NCBI GenBank assembly: GCA_034008185.1
Contig: CM067084.1
Span: 60,030,599-60,094,598 of the forward strand
Direction of reading: 5' to 3'
DNA length: 64,000 nt
DNA from: Gorsachius magnificus
Lineage: Eukaryota; Chordata; Aves; Pelecaniformes; Ardeidae
The notes under the pieces were generated by a model. The model was not told the DNA's origin, did no database searches, and saw only the letters and a program-made list of their open reading frames with translations. Each line of letters starts with the position of its first letter. Position 1 is the stretch's first letter. Made by a program: the position numbers and the translations under genes. Shown here piece by piece: positions 1 to 13,078 of the stretch.

Positions 1-940
1 TGCTTTTCAAAGCAGATACATAGATACATGTGAAGAATGACAAAATGAAAAAAGTTGTTTCATTGGTTTTCATTTATGGAAATAGCTTGTAAACATAAGC
101 CAAGACTCAGAATATTCAGGTCATCTTCAATCTACATATCCACAGGCTCCCATTAAATTCCTATTGATTCATAACTGGCCTCCAGACTATTACTGGGATT
201 TATTCATGAACTTCTGCATGAGAGTTAAAATCAAGGGAAAAAAGATCTCCTTCCATTTTACATTGAAAATCACTTTCACCTTCTTTGGTGTTTCTCTCAC
301 TCCTAATAACTTTCTAATTCTAATTTCTCAAGGAAATAGACAAGTATCAACTTTAGAGAGTTATTACAGTAAGCTTTCACTGGTTTAATTGTACTAGGCA
401 ATTTCAGTTTCTTTTATGGTCCATAAGGTTATATATAGATTTGTGTATATTTCTATAATAGGGCATATTTCATTGGCAGGGAGAGGGACTGTGTGTGTAG
501 ACAGACAGATAGATATCCCTGTTTATGCCCTCTAATTAATATATGTTATTTAGTGGGTAAATGCTAATTTCTTCACATATGTTATTGACTACCCTATTAT
601 CTGGATGTCTATATCAAGACATTCTGAACTAATTCTAATCTTATAATGGTTTATTGTCTTGAAAGGACAAGTTACATTTTATGAAGAATAAGTCTTAAGT
701 TCCAAAATTCTTTCTGGCTTGGTGATTAAACTGTAATTTTTAGGAATTTGGGATTTTTTTTTCCACACTATTTTACATTACACATCTCAAGAGGATTGAT
801 TCCTCAATTTTTATCTTGCTATTCAAATCAGATTCACTTCACTGGCTTAGAACAACCAGCCAATTACTCAAAATAGCTAAACCCAGCTCAGAGCAAGGCA
901 AGCCCTGGATATACCTAAGGCCTTGCTCTTTCTGGTCCTG
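1..940. other. AT-rich sequence, no gene seen
   Basis: This stretch is AT-rich and non-repetitive to the eye. The one open frame (164-388, 74 codons) has no recognisable domain, no flanking splice signals that I trust, and a composition expected by chance. Nothing else stands out. Confidence 0.6.
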
Positions 941-1022
941 TACTAATAATTAGCCTGTACTAATAATGTACTAAAACCTTTTACTAATAATGTACTAAAG
1001 CCTTTTACTAATAATAGTAAAA
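941..1022. repeat. Short tandem repeat, about 24-bp unit
   Basis: The unit reads approximately ACTAATAATGTACTAAARCC followed by four T. Two nearly full copies lie side by side, with partial copies at each end (the left one ends TTAGCCT, the right one ends AGTAAAA). It lies just upstream of a solo LTR. The copies differ by single substitutions, so the array is not freshly expanded. Confidence 0.8.
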
Positions 1023-1129
1023 ATTGTATTCACTTGACCACAGTGGAGACCTTCTTGATGGTCCTAATCATATTCTGTGTCTTGGTAGTTTGCTAAAAGC
1101 AAGCAGAGATTTCTCTGAGCCTACAGAGA

Positions 1130-1663
1130 AAACAGAGTTAGTGGCTGGGATAAACTTAATTTTATTCCTAGTAGCTGGTATAGCACTGTGTTTTGGATTT
1201 AGTATGAGAATAATGTTGATCTTTTAGTTGTTGCTAAGTAGTGCTTACACTAGTTAAGGACTTTTTCAGCTTCCCATGGTTTGCCAGGGAGAAGCTGGGG
1301 AGGGGGCACATCCAAGACAGCTGACCCAAACTGGCCAAACTCCATACCATATGATGTCATGGTCAGTATAGAAATTGGGGGGATTTGACCGGGGGACAGC
1401 GACTACTGCTTGGGAACTGGCTGGGCACTGTTTGCTGGGTGGTGAGCAATTGCATTGGGCATCACTTATTTTGTATATCCTTTTATCATTATTATTGATG
1501 TTATTATTTTCCCCTCCTTTTCTGTCTTATTAAACTGCCTTTACCTCAACCTATGAATTTTCCTTTTTTTTCCCTATTCTCTACCCCATCTCACATGGAG
1601 GGGCAGGGGGAGTGAGCAAACAGCTGCGTGGTGTTTAGCTGCCTGCCAGGTTAAACCACAACA
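1130..1663 (+). mobile_element. Solo LTR of a bird endogenous retrovirus (ERVL-like), subtype A
   Basis: The element opens with a degenerate form of the TGTcCTGGTTTTGGCTGGGATAGAG start seen at 6832 and ends in GGTTAAACCACAACA. The plus strand is sense, because an ATTAAA polyadenylation signal lies at 1529-1534 between the U3-like body and the U5-like end. The centre contains GGTGAGCAATTGCATTGGGCATC and an ATT-rich run, both shared with the 6832 copy. A CRE-like ATGATGTCAT lies in U3. No internal retroviral sequence flanks it, so it is a solo LTR left by recombination. The left boundary is eroded and I see no target-site duplication. The ERVL class is inferred from the 5-bp duplication of the 6832 relative. 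Confidence 0.85.
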
Positions 1664-4600
1664 TTTATGCAGGAAAACGTCTGCTTCATTTGGTAACAGA
1701 CTTTCTAACCTATTTATCAACATGTTTATATATTATGTTACGCTCTATTGATCCTGGAAAAAAACCCACAACACTTTGGTAATCTACTACTTGAAATGTT
1801 GATTTTAAGCAGGCACCAACTCCTTACCTTGGTAACCCAGTTTTGGGTTTCTTGCTCCATGTTACCACAAATCCTGGAAATGCAACACGGCCTCATCTTA
1901 TTCTAATCAGAAGCAGAAAAACCTTCCTTTGCACGAGCTCAAAGTCTGATCTTTCTTGAGCTGTTCATAATTCATGCTTGCCATCTGTTTCTACTAAAAG
2001 AAGATAACTACTTTGCTATTTAAAGGTACATTTCTGGGCAGAATAGTTATTAGAAAAAGATCGAAAAAATCATCCTTAAAGGCTCAAGCTTTAAAATATT
2101 AAAAATAAAACATTACAAGGGATTGAAAAAGAAATAAAGACCTTAAAGTCATGTTGATTTTATTATATATCCTGATTCTTGTATATTAGTAATTGTCCTA
2201 TATACACAGAATTTTTATATAACTATGTTTTACTTCTCCTATTACACTACCACTCTTTGTCTAGGCAATTATCCTCATAGACTTCAATGGATTTTGATGA
2301 GGATTATGGAGAGTCCCATAGCATTTAATAGCAATGAACAGATCGGACAATCAGCCTATTGAATGGGTGAATATATTCTAGCTTCTATTTCTCACAGAGG
2401 TGACAACCTTAGGAAGAGTTGAAATTTACTCTAGAACACAGGAACAGGCCAGGAAAAAATAATCTCTAATTGTTAAGCAGAGTAAATAACCTACTAATTG
2501 TCAAGAAAATTTTTGGGTTTTTTAGTTCTTGAGAGTTACATGCTAAAAGGTAGCTCCAACAAAATATTCTTTTCACTGAAAGCCATTTTTGTTTCATATT
2601 CCAATTTTGCTTCCATTCATATAGCAAAAAGAATGTAACTTAAATCATACGTATCATGGTGGCTCAAAATTTATTTATATTTCTATTTTATCATTGAGAG
2701 AAAAATCCAAAATAATAGCAAGAATGTAAGCAATTCATCAGCAAATATCCTTCCTTTTCCTATTAGATATTAGTATCGAAATCTGTGATTGTACGTTCCC
2801 AAAGCAATTACGTTGCCACCATGAAAGACATTCCTAACATTATCTTATAGTGTTCTTCAGAAGCAGAACCTATTTATCTTAATGGCTTGGATTTTTAAAT
2901 AGAAATGACTATGAAAAGCCAGAACTAGAAAACAGTGTATATGGATAGTAAAGGGGATGAAAAAAATTAGTATTAGTCTTCATTGTTACAATTCTATATG
3001 CCAATCCTATTTATTTCTCAAGATTAGAAGTAAAAAAAAACTAATCCAAAATATTTTTGTCAAAAATAAAAAATTTATTTCCCCATAGATTTAACATCAG
3101 TTTAAGAATTTTAATTCCTTCCACTGTAAACAGTTCCTATTAAACTTTTTAGAAGATAAGAAATGGTAAATTATACATAATAGATATTATGTATCTAAGT
3201 ATACTACTTAGATAGTAGTGTTGTTTCAAAGATTGAAAACTAGAGTAGACATGGTAATAGTCAACTCCAACTTTGAACTAGAGGGAGTTGTCTTGATAAG
3301 ATCCAGCTTAGTGGATGTACCTTATTTAGCACCTTCTTAATGACCTTAATTGGAAAGTGAACAACATATTAATGTCTTTCATTTACATAACCAGAGCCAT
3401 CAGCAGAAAATAACACAAAAAGCAGACAAACAGACAAAGAAAATGGTCCAGTATAAGCTTCTATGAACAGAGAAAACAATTTAAAACTAGATGATTGTTT
3501 TTATGGCCTGGGTATAATACAATATAAACTCACTTATTTGCAATCTTAAGAAACTTAAGCATTATTCCTGTTAGTCTCACCATGCCTCTGAGTGATGTTA
3601 TTTTCTAAATACAGGCCATTTTCTAATTGATGTAGCAGGAAATGATGCAGCCTAGACTTCCTACCTCATCTACAGTCTTTTAACAGAATATTAACAAAAT
3701 AATCTAAAAAAATGAACCATGCTTACAAGTAACGCGTGCATTAGACATAAATTCTTCTCACATAAATTCTCTTCTGCCCTGGCTTATGCAAATTATGACC
3801 CTGGTCATAGGAAATTAAAGATTTCTACTCAAAATAACCGAGTCAAAAGTAAGAAAACTTTCATTTAAATTCATTCCTTTTTTCTATCTCAGGTCTTGTC
3901 TGGGTTAAATTTTTCAGTTTAATATTGATCTCTTCATATATAGAACTTCTCCATGTTTACTTTCTATTGCACAGCTCTAACCCTTTGTCCCAAAATAAGA
4001 ATGTTTAGAATTAGGTATCTTTTTTTTTTCCATTTATATGAATTCTGTTTATGAATACAAAAAATCATAAAATTGAAGAACTCTGTGTTGTATCTGCTAC
4101 CATTGTAACCAATGAAAGTTTTACTGACAACTCAAATGTTCAGTGAAGAAATTTGGATAATGCATATTTTTATTATACAAAATGTAACAGCCAAAACCCG
4201 CTTCTAATAACAATATGAGCTCAAGGCAGATTTACAGATAAGTAGTTTCAAATATTGTGCTTTGAATCTGGATTGCTGATAGATATGTATGAAGATGACC
4301 ATAAATACTTTTAGCTTTTTCTTATACTCAGATTACTTGGATTTATACAAATATGTTGACCTGGATCTGTTCAAAAGACTTAAGATATTAGATTCAGCAT
4401 CTGAATTTTAGAAAAGAATAACAATAAAGCAATATTTACTGGACCATTTAAACAGAGATTCAGTTTCTATGATTTTGTAAGAGGAACTTATATTCTTTAT
4501 TTTTACTCCACCCACAAAATGATAAACATATTTTTAAATACATTTGTTTAGTTATTCCCTTTTTCATTGTTTTAATAGTCTTAAGGAAAAAGAAATAGTT

Positions 4601-6831
4601 TATTGATGGAGTTTTTTGTATAGAAACGCATAAACAGAATGTGATAGAATAATCAGAATAGTGTAGCCAGAGGAAAATAAGACTTGAAGAGGTGACTGTT
4701 ATCTAGACAAGTTATAAGGTCCTCATTCAACCTCCAGTGAAGGGTCTGACGGTCCTGAGGTATGCTTGTCTCTGACAAAAAGCATTCAAAGTACTTGTTA
4801 GTAGATGACATTTCAAGAATGAGCAAAAAATCCAAGTTTGCCAATTTCTTTTCTGTATTGTACTGGGTATAGTTTTCACCTAGAATGAGATCATGACATA
4901 GCACTCTTTTCAAAATATTACTTTATATTTTCGAATCTTTGTTGAAATTCCCTACAGGCTCAGTTGTGCAATTTTTGTCTGTTTCCCCCTGTCTTGCTCT
5001 TCATTGTAAGCCTAGCAGTATATTCAGACTTTTGATAAAAGAAAACTAGCAGACAACTGTTATTGAGCTTGGGTATTTTGACTCAGTTGTTTGCTGAAAA
5101 AGAACATTTTGCTATACCTCTATTTGGCAGTCATTTACTGACCAGTTTCCTAACTCCATAATTTGATTTCATAGGAAATTGCATCCCTTTCCACGTGCTG
5201 CCCCTTTTCAAGGTCAAGGTTTCAGAAGGCTGGGTTGCTAAGAAACTGCAGGGGTAGTACACAAAAAACCTATACATAAGAAATAAGCTATTTCATTTCT
5301 AAAATAGGAAAATATTGCTTTCCTTTTATTACTATTTGCCCTCCCATTTATGTTGTGTCTCTTTCTATACACTGTGTATGCTATACATGGTATAGTTCTG
5401 TAGTTTCTTGGCTTGGGACATAATATTCCAGCAAGGAAAACATCTACCTGATGCTTGCAAATTATTCTTGTGTTCATACTAATTAATTTCAGATACATCA
5501 GTATTCCGGCTATTAGTAAGCCTTTAATAACTGCTTCCATGCTAATCCTTGTTTTCAGTGTTTCGTAACCACTTCCCGTCTTGATGGTTTTGGATAATTT
5601 TTCTCAGCTTGATGCTACATGAAGTTAGGTATCTTTTGATAAAGTTTCTATTATGAAAAATATCTTGCCATTTAAATTGTTTCTAGAACACCACTTTAAA
5701 CATCCCAAAGCAGAAATGATTGATAGCTAATTATAGTAAGTTTAAATTCTAAAAAGGAACTAACCACCACTGAGGAGAGCTCTGTTTTCTATAAAGAAAT
5801 CTGTATTTGTTTTCAGTTATGCATCTTTGAAGTTAGGTAGCTGATCTCTTTCTTCTTATTGCCTGTAGAAAATGCACATTAGAAAGGATATATTGCAAAT
5901 CTTCTTACTTGAACTCTGTACTACAATTGCTTGAAGTACAGCTGAGAGTGTCTGAAGACTCTGAATCATCTGCTTGTTTTGTCAGAAAAGTAATGACAAT
6001 TTGCACACATAGCACCAGGGTGGTGTATGTACTGATGTGTGTGTCATGGCAATACACTATGAATATAATTTCTGTGCAGAATATATAGTTAATAATTTAT
6101 ATAGATTAAATGTAACAGCACAGATTATTAACATACGAAGGCAATATGTGGGAGGGTAAAGAGGAATACAGATATTTTTACCTGGAAGATACAAGTTTAA
6201 TAACAGGCTCTGCAACTGTATTTTACCTAGGTATGAATGGGGTGCTCCGCCTCTATTCACACATTATTTGTTTTTTTTACCCCCATGTACTGTATTTTTA
6301 GATTGCCTGTGAAGACCCTAACCCTGAAAGACATTAGATATTCAAAAGAAGCTTCATTGTTTTTATCAAAAAATAGTGTCAAAGGGGGAAACCCAATTAT
6401 ATCATCTTATCCACCTTTTATATAATTATTTAGTCCTGAGACCATTTAAAAAACATATATATTCTTGTTCTGTCTGCAATTTAATTATTCACTAGCTTTT
6501 ACAGTAGACTTCATCCCTTTTGTCAGAACTGTTCCCAGAAGGGAAAACCAAATTCATAGCAAGAAATGTAGACAAACAGAAGTTATGAGGAACCATGACT
6601 TCAAGACAACAGGAGATTCCCCCAAGAAAGAACTTAACCCACATTCTTCTTTTGGTTTCCCAGGCATTTGCAATCCAAAAGCAAATGAAATGCTTTCTCT
6701 TTACAAATAATTTGGCTGAAAAGTAGAATTCTTTTTCTGAGTAGAACATGTTGAAAACAAAATAGTGCATTTCATAAACTTTCGGGTTTTGAAATCTGGA
6801 TTTAGTCTGGAAAAGAATAAAAATTAATATT
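1664..6831. other. Unique AT-rich sequence, no gene seen
   Basis: This is about 5 kb of AT-rich sequence without a recognisable repeat or coding exon. Open frames at 4653-4913 and 5238-5540 on the minus strand, and at 6465-6710 and 6492-6770 on opposite strands of one segment, have no identifiable domain and no codon-like pattern. Two small adjacent hairpins at 3174-3214 are reported separately. Confidence 0.6.
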
Positions 6832-7386
6832 TGTCCTGGTTTTGGCTGGGATAGAGTTAATTTTCTTCACAGAAGCTAGCATAGTGCTGTGTTTTAGATT
6901 TAATACTACAAGAATGTTGATAACACACTGATGTTTTTAGTTGTTGCTAAGTAGTGCTCAGACTACTCAAGGATTTTTTGCGCTTCTCCTGCTCGGCCAG
7001 GTGCATAACAAGCTGGGAGGGAGCAGAGCTAGGACAGCTAACCCAAACTGACCAAAGAGCTGTTCCATACCATACAACATCATGCTCCAGGGGGGTTAGT
7101 CGGTCAGTGGCTTGGGGAGCGATCGCTGCTCGGGACGGGCTGGGCATCGGTCAGAGGGTGGTGAGCAATTGCATGGTGCATCATTCATTTTGTATATTCT
7201 GTATATTCTCTTACCATTCTCATTATTACTATTATTATTATTTTCTCTTATTAAACTGTCTCTATCTCAGCCCAAGGCTCTAGCCTTTTTTTCTTCCTGA
7301 TTCTCTCCCCCATCCCACTGAGGAAGGGTGGGGAGTGAGCGAGCGGCTGCGTGGTGCTTAGTTGCCAGCTGGGTTAAGCCACAACA
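6832..7386 (+). mobile_element. Solo LTR, ERVL-like, subtype A, with 5-bp target duplication
   Basis: The element runs from TGTCCTGGTTTTGGCTGGGA to GGGTTAAGCCACAACA, so it has TG...CA ends. It is flanked on both sides by ATATT, a perfect 5-bp target-site duplication. Five-base duplications are typical of class III (ERVL) elements, whereas gamma-type make 4 and ERVK-type make 6. The polyadenylation signal ATTAAA is at 7250-7255, which sets the sense strand as plus. An ATT triplet tract lies directly upstream of it. The three overlapping open frames inside (6947-7300) are fortuitous LTR translations. At 555 bp, with both ends and duplication intact, this is the best-preserved LTR of the family in the window. 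Confidence 0.93.
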
Positions 7387-7716
7387 ATATTTTAATCATG
7401 TAATGATTTATTTGTGTATATTAATAACAACTACAATGTAAAGGTCACAGAGAAAGACAGGAAAAAAGTAACCACCAGTATTGTTTATCTTAGTGACTTC
7501 CATCAGAAGTGTGACAAGTCAATGAACTGATCTGAACTGGGCAAAGCAGGCACTTCCATCCCATACGAATCTCTAAACATGCATCTATTGTCCGTCTCTG
7601 AACTCTTAACTTCTTCACTTGAGATGAACTGCTATGTAAGGACATGAGGGTATTTTTGTTTTGTTTTGTTTTTCACAGAACTACGTATTTTCCAGGAAAT
7701 CTTTTCTTTTTAACAA
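7387..7716. other. Unique sequence, no gene seen
   Basis: This is AT-rich sequence between the LTR and a CR1 fragment. It includes a short TTTTG run near 7650-7672. No coding potential is visible. Confidence 0.55.
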
Positions 7717-7873
7717 ATCATAGAATCATAGAATCATAGAATGTTTTGGGTTGGAAGGGACCCCTAGAGGTCATCTAGTCCAAGCCCCCTGCAGGGAGCA
7801 GGGACACTGCTAACTAGATCAGGTTGCTCAGAGCCTCATCTAACCTGGCCTTGAATGTTCCCAGGGATGGGAC
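7717..7873 (-). mobile_element. CR1 LINE 3'-end fragment
   Basis: The fragment starts on the plus strand with repeated ATCATAGA units, which is the reverse of the CR1 tail. It continues GGTTGGAAGGGACCCCTAGAGGTCATCTAGTCC and ends near CAGGGATGGGAC. Only the last 157 bp of the LINE 3' untranslated region is present, the usual 5' truncation of CR1 copies. No coding part survives. Confidence 0.95.
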
Positions 7874-8367
7874 ATTTTTTCCTGTGTGGACAATAGATTA
7901 TGATATTACTATTGTTTCTACAAAGTAGAAAGCCAGTCCAACCTACCCCATGTATGTGCACATACATAAATACAGAAATTAAACACTACACTTCACAGGG
8001 TTTGGAAGCCAAGACCTTTGCTAATTTATGTGTTCTAATAAGCTAAAGACGTTTCATCCAGGTAAACTAGCTAGATCAAGTTCAAATCTTTATTTCTTTT
8101 GAATACATTACTTATAGTAAACTATGACCTTTAAAGGCTCACTTTCCAAAAAAAATACATTTACTTCAAAACCAGACTGGTTAATATTCCTGAACACCAA
8201 CTTGTAGGTATGAATACATTTAACTTCCAATTGCCTAATTTGAAAGTGCAATAATAAGGCATTTGATCATGAGAGAAACTTCAGTCTTTCAGGCACAAAA
8301 ATTAAAACTGAAGCTATTGCCCCAAAGTTTCCTACCTTTTCTTTTTACCTCTTTGTCTTCTCCCCGG

Positions 8368-8368
<1 letters not shown>

Positions 8369-8402
<34 letters not shown>
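8369..8402. repeat. Poly(T) tract, 34 bp
   Basis: This is an uninterrupted run of 34 T. No LINE or other retroposon body adjoins it on the side where an antisense poly(A) tail would require one. It is probably a microsatellite-type expansion, and its length will be polymorphic and error-prone in assemblies. The open frames crossing it (8263-8523 plus, 8289-8498 minus) are artefacts giving poly-Phe and poly-Lys. Confidence 0.95.
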
Positions 8403-8403
<1 letters not shown>

Positions 8404-8746
8404 TATGGTTCATTTGGTTTGAAGAAGTCTTTCAAATACTTAATTAGCTTCTGTGGAATGACATACTTATCACCAAACATTAAAAGCTGCCCACTCAAAT
8501 CCCCAGTTAAAATAATAACTTAAAAAGGAGTTTAAAGCAGCCTACTAATTTGTTGAAAACCTAAACACACATCAAAGCTGCAGAGAGACTTGTAATATAA
8601 ACATGTTAATTAAACAAAATAGAAAATTATCTAATTACCAGTATTATTCATCCTAACTTTTTAATACTGTCTGTTCGGGAGCAGCAGGCATCCAGTGTTG
8701 TGTTCCTAAATCACTTCTTCCATTGGGTCCATCTCATAAACACTTC

Positions 8747-8768
8747 TGGGCTACCTATAGGTAGCCCA
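8747..8768. other. 22-bp perfect palindrome
   Basis: The half-site TGGGCTACCTA is followed immediately by its exact reverse complement, with no spacer. It lies in unique AT-rich sequence outside any repeat that I recognise. It could bind a symmetric dimer or form a small cruciform, but no function is shown. Confidence 0.9.
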
Positions 8769-9735
8769 TACACAATTTTCCTTTAGATTTGTGATCTACA
8801 TCATATCTATCTGGGTAATGTCCTCTCATCAAGAAATTTACAGGGTCATCATTTTGAATTAATTTACTGATGGAACAGCAAGCATAAAAAAGTGTAATCA
8901 CACGCACTCTCAGTTAATATCATCCTTCAGTAAGACCTATATTATCCATTAGCATCAACTGAGCATCTCATTCCCTAATATACTTGAACCTCCATTAGTT
9001 TGTAAAAGTAGAGGGATCAATGTTCTAGAAATAACAACTCTGTACTATGTTCAAAACACTTGAGACCATGTTTTCATTTTTTTTTTTTAAAAAGGCAAAA
9101 GTCAAGGACTTCTTAGTTCTAAGCATACCTTAGGCTGGGAAAAAAAATAGTAATAATAAATAAGACAGAATGTAAACTCAGGTTTTCCAATACTTATTGA
9201 CTCTTTTCCAAAAGGCATCAGAGAAAGTAAGAAAATCCTAAGGCAATTTGTTTTTTAATCCTTTTTTTCACATTCATGTTAAATTGTGTGCATAATTAAA
9301 AAAAAAAAAAAGTTAAATTTTACGGTTTTTATTCATCATCATAATCAGCATGAAGAAAAAATATAACTACAAAATAACTAATTTGTTAAATTGAATGACT
9401 GGCAACTCAAAAATATTCATGTCTGGTGTTATATATGTAAGAAGAGTGACAGACATTATAAGACAAGGCGTATTTCCCTGGAGGAAGCAAAATAGTTCCT
9501 CTGTTCTTTCTGTCCATTAAGAAAATTATTTTGGTTTATTCTGTACTGCACACAGTAGAGTATGGTACAGAGATCCCTCAGAGTCCCTACTGAGCTAACC
9601 ACACAATATCGAGTAGTCTTACCAACTTGGGTACAGACATAACACTGCCCATATGTATATCACCAAACTTCTGCTAATAATAATCTACAAAGTGGGTGCA
9701 TTTGTTCTGGGTTGTTCCTGCCTTGCCCCTTCCTT

Positions 9736-9749
9736 CCCCCCCCCCCCCC
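9736..9749. repeat. Poly(C) tract, 14 bp
   Basis: This is an uninterrupted run of 14 C in otherwise AT-rich sequence. It is a simple homopolymer. Confidence 0.9.
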
Positions 9750-11223
9750 AACTTTTATGTCAGCCGCCCTCTTGGTGTTGGTTGAAGGAAGAGTGGATGA
9801 CACTCTTATTGACTTCGTTTGTATGGTCTTTTGTCACAATGCTGACAATTTTTTTACAATTGAGCAATTTTCAGTTATCTCATAGGAGATATTGCTATTG
9901 GCCAGCCAGTATTTCCATTATTTGAATACGTTCCTAAATAGTACTTCTTGGCACATACAGCTTTCTATTTGAGAAACAGGTTAATTAACAGTTTGATATC
10001 AACACGGGAGGGGAAGAAGAAGAAAAAGGTCTCCTTTGAATACTACCTTGCTCAGTTATGCCTGAGCAGATGGGATCTTCACCTTTTTATTATGAACTTT
10101 TAAAAATTTTTCAGTAAAGTTTCTAAAAATTCTTGTGTTCATGGTACTGCCAAAATTAGTTTGGCGACAGGCAATTCACAGCTTTGAATAAATAATTTTA
10201 TAGTAAATCCTCAAGGGGCAAAAAAACCCCAACAGCTCCTCCTTCCCTCCCCCCCCCCAAAAAAAAATATATAAACCCAAAACACTCACACAAACTGAAA
10301 TAAAAAACAACCCTTACCCTCCCCCCAGAAAAGCTCTTTAAAAGTCTATTTTTATCAGATCTCTTCTAAGGAGAATTTAGAAGAGGAAACTGACCCACTG
10401 AAGAGACATCAGAATTTGCTTTTCAGACTGCCCATTCTATAAAACATTATCCATTATTCCACAACTGAGTTTCAGCTTAATTTATGCCTGTCATGGACAA
10501 AGCTTCCTGATGTCAGGTCTGGCTGTGTATGGCTGTGCAGGGGGATCAAGCTGTGCTACTGTTTAGGATCCCTGCCAAACAAGTGACATTTCCCAAGAAC
10601 ATAAGCAGAATTTTAAGAAGTTGTCTTTGTCCTTCTTAAACAGTAGGGCTAAAGGGGACCAAAGGAGAAGAAGAAGAGAGAAAGAAGACTGAACCTGATA
10701 GGGGTACATGGTTGGTAAGAAAGAAAATAACAAAGCTATTCTGAGCAGGGAACAATGTTCCCTTTAAGAATAAACTGTGGAAATTAATAGTTTGTCCTTA
10801 ATAAATGGCTTAATTTCCTACTGTAAAGTGTAAGGTAATTAGAATATTTTTGAAGACAAGTATTTAAATATTTAGCAGCACTATTAAAACTGATTAAAAG
10901 AGCAAGACTATATTTAGAGTTTGCCCTATCTGCAGCATGGAGGCAAGGTCCAATGACTCACCAGGGAGAACAGCAAGAAGGATGACACCATAATAAAAGA
11001 CTTAAAACTGACCTGTAGTTTACCTTTTGAATATTCATTGCATAATTTAAGTTTCTGAATTTGTCTTTTTCTATTAAAGAGCTCCAATAAAGGCGTGTTT
11101 GGACTGAGACAGACATTAACTGATTCCTTTGTATTTTTGGGTTTGAAGTGAATATAGCTCAAGTAAATTGGTACCTAAAAAAGGACAGGACCTTCATGCT
11201 CCAGGGCATAAGCTAATCTTTAC

Positions 11224-11244
11224 AAAAAAAAAAAAAAAAAAAAA
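11224..11244. repeat. Poly(A) tract, 21 bp
   Basis: This is an uninterrupted run of 21 A in unique sequence. I see no retroposed gene body upstream of it, so it is called a simple homopolymer. Confidence 0.9.
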
Positions 11245-13033
11245 GTAAGGAAATACCTACAGGAGGCTATTCCAAATTTGCTAACTTCAGCAGTTTATAG
11301 AGGATTCATCACCTCATGCTAGCCTCTTGGTTTTCCTATATCAAAGGCCAAAATTGATCATTATCCTCACATTTTGCACATTGCAGAATGGTACCACTGT
11401 GCTTCAGTCCTGCATGAAACTTAATGAATAAAATATTTCAATTCATAGAAGTCTAAACTGTGTGCCACTGCCAAAAAATAGAAGAGGTTTTGGTTAAACC
11501 AAAAATTTCTATTTGATAGGAATTAGAAATTGTGAAGGGCAATGTTAATTCCATTCCAAAATGAAGAGATTACTCTTCTCCCCAACTTTGAAAGGAAATT
11601 ATGCAAGATAATTAAAAGCTTAGGAAAAAACAAGATATTTAATCTCAAAACTTTCAAAATTTGATTAAAAACTGTGTTTCTGAGTTCTGACCATCCAGCT
11701 TTGGTTCCCACAGTTTTTGGAGTGTATTTAGTATTGCTTCTGGAACAATGTTTTTTATGAGACAGTTTTGAAAGCTGAGACCTAGTTAGCCAGAGTTTAC
11801 ATCTTCTACGAGAGGAGTCTGGAAAGCAGTCCAGAGGCTAAGAGCTAGGGTCCTGTCTCCAAAGCATAGAACTCAGTCTCTGTTTCTCAAGCTGTCGTTT
11901 TCATGATTTCTAGATTGTCCTTCAACTAATCTCTCATGTCATACACAAAATTTAGAATCTGTGTTGCAAAGGACCTGAGCCTGACATGAAGTCAGGACTT
12001 CTAATTTTATATCTTGGAAGACTGGTCTTGTAGTAGAAAGGAGACTTTCACATTATTCAGTGTCATATTCATAACATGCATTTATTTACCATCCGCACAC
12101 CTTTTTAAATGGCATTTTCTGAGCTGAAGGTGAGACACAGGATATTATGCTTAGAGACTACTGATATGTATGAAGACCTATATTCGCGTCCTGTCCTGTG
12201 CCCAATACTGGGCTTACTCTCCTACATCTTGCTAGGTGTGAAGTCCAAATCCTAACCAGAAGGAAACATTCAGCACACGGCTTACCCCCACTGAGCTGGG
12301 ATTGCTACATGGTCTTGCAGGCTGAGCCTCAACCACAGGGCAGGCTGGGCACACAAATCAGAGGACAGTTGTTCAGAGCACAGATCTCCTTTCTTCAGAA
12401 AGACAAGCTCCGCATAATAAAGAAAGAGGGATCTTTCTGCAATAAGAAATCTCTCAGAAAAGAGATACAGAGAACAAAAAAGCAAAATAATAATTAAAAA
12501 CCTCTCTGTCTTTTGTTAGGAAAAGAACTGCTAAACTTATTAATGGTATAAAGATGCTGAAATGTTGTAATTATATAGTACTTTCAGAGACCTGTTTATT
12601 AAGTTATAATATTTAACAGCATTACAGAATATGTAATATGCCAAGTATACATATTTCTATTCCTTGAGATAAAAATCTACTATAAGAAAATGTTCTATAA
12701 GTTAAAGATTATGGAAAATAGAGACTGGTAAGAACAAATTAATACTGCTGAAAAAATGGAGATCCTATTTCAGGCAAATGAGAGCCCAGCTCTTAATTGT
12801 TTTGTGTTTTAGTGATGGATTATAGTTGTGAGTCCTGCAAGGTTAGTCACCTGGACTCTGCCATAATCCCTCAGAGGATATAATTACAAGTAAAATAATC
12901 AAGACAAGTAAAACAATTACAGTTATCATCTATGGAAAAAATGCAATGCCCAAAAATTGTATGTGGGAATTATTTCTGCTGTTATCTATTTTATCAGTGT
13001 GTATTTTTGGGGAAGTCTCTAACAGACCTCAGT

Positions 13034-13078
13034 TTATGAAACACTGCTGATTATGAAACACCGCTGATTATGAAACAT
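13034..13078. repeat. Short tandem repeat, 17-bp unit
   Basis: The unit TTATGAAACACYGCTGA occurs twice in full and then as a partial third copy (TTATGAAACATC). It is a small local duplication in unique sequence. Confidence 0.85.

Noticed and set aside
8263..8523. Frames containing poly-Phe or poly-Lys
   Set aside because: They are artefacts of the 34-bp T run.
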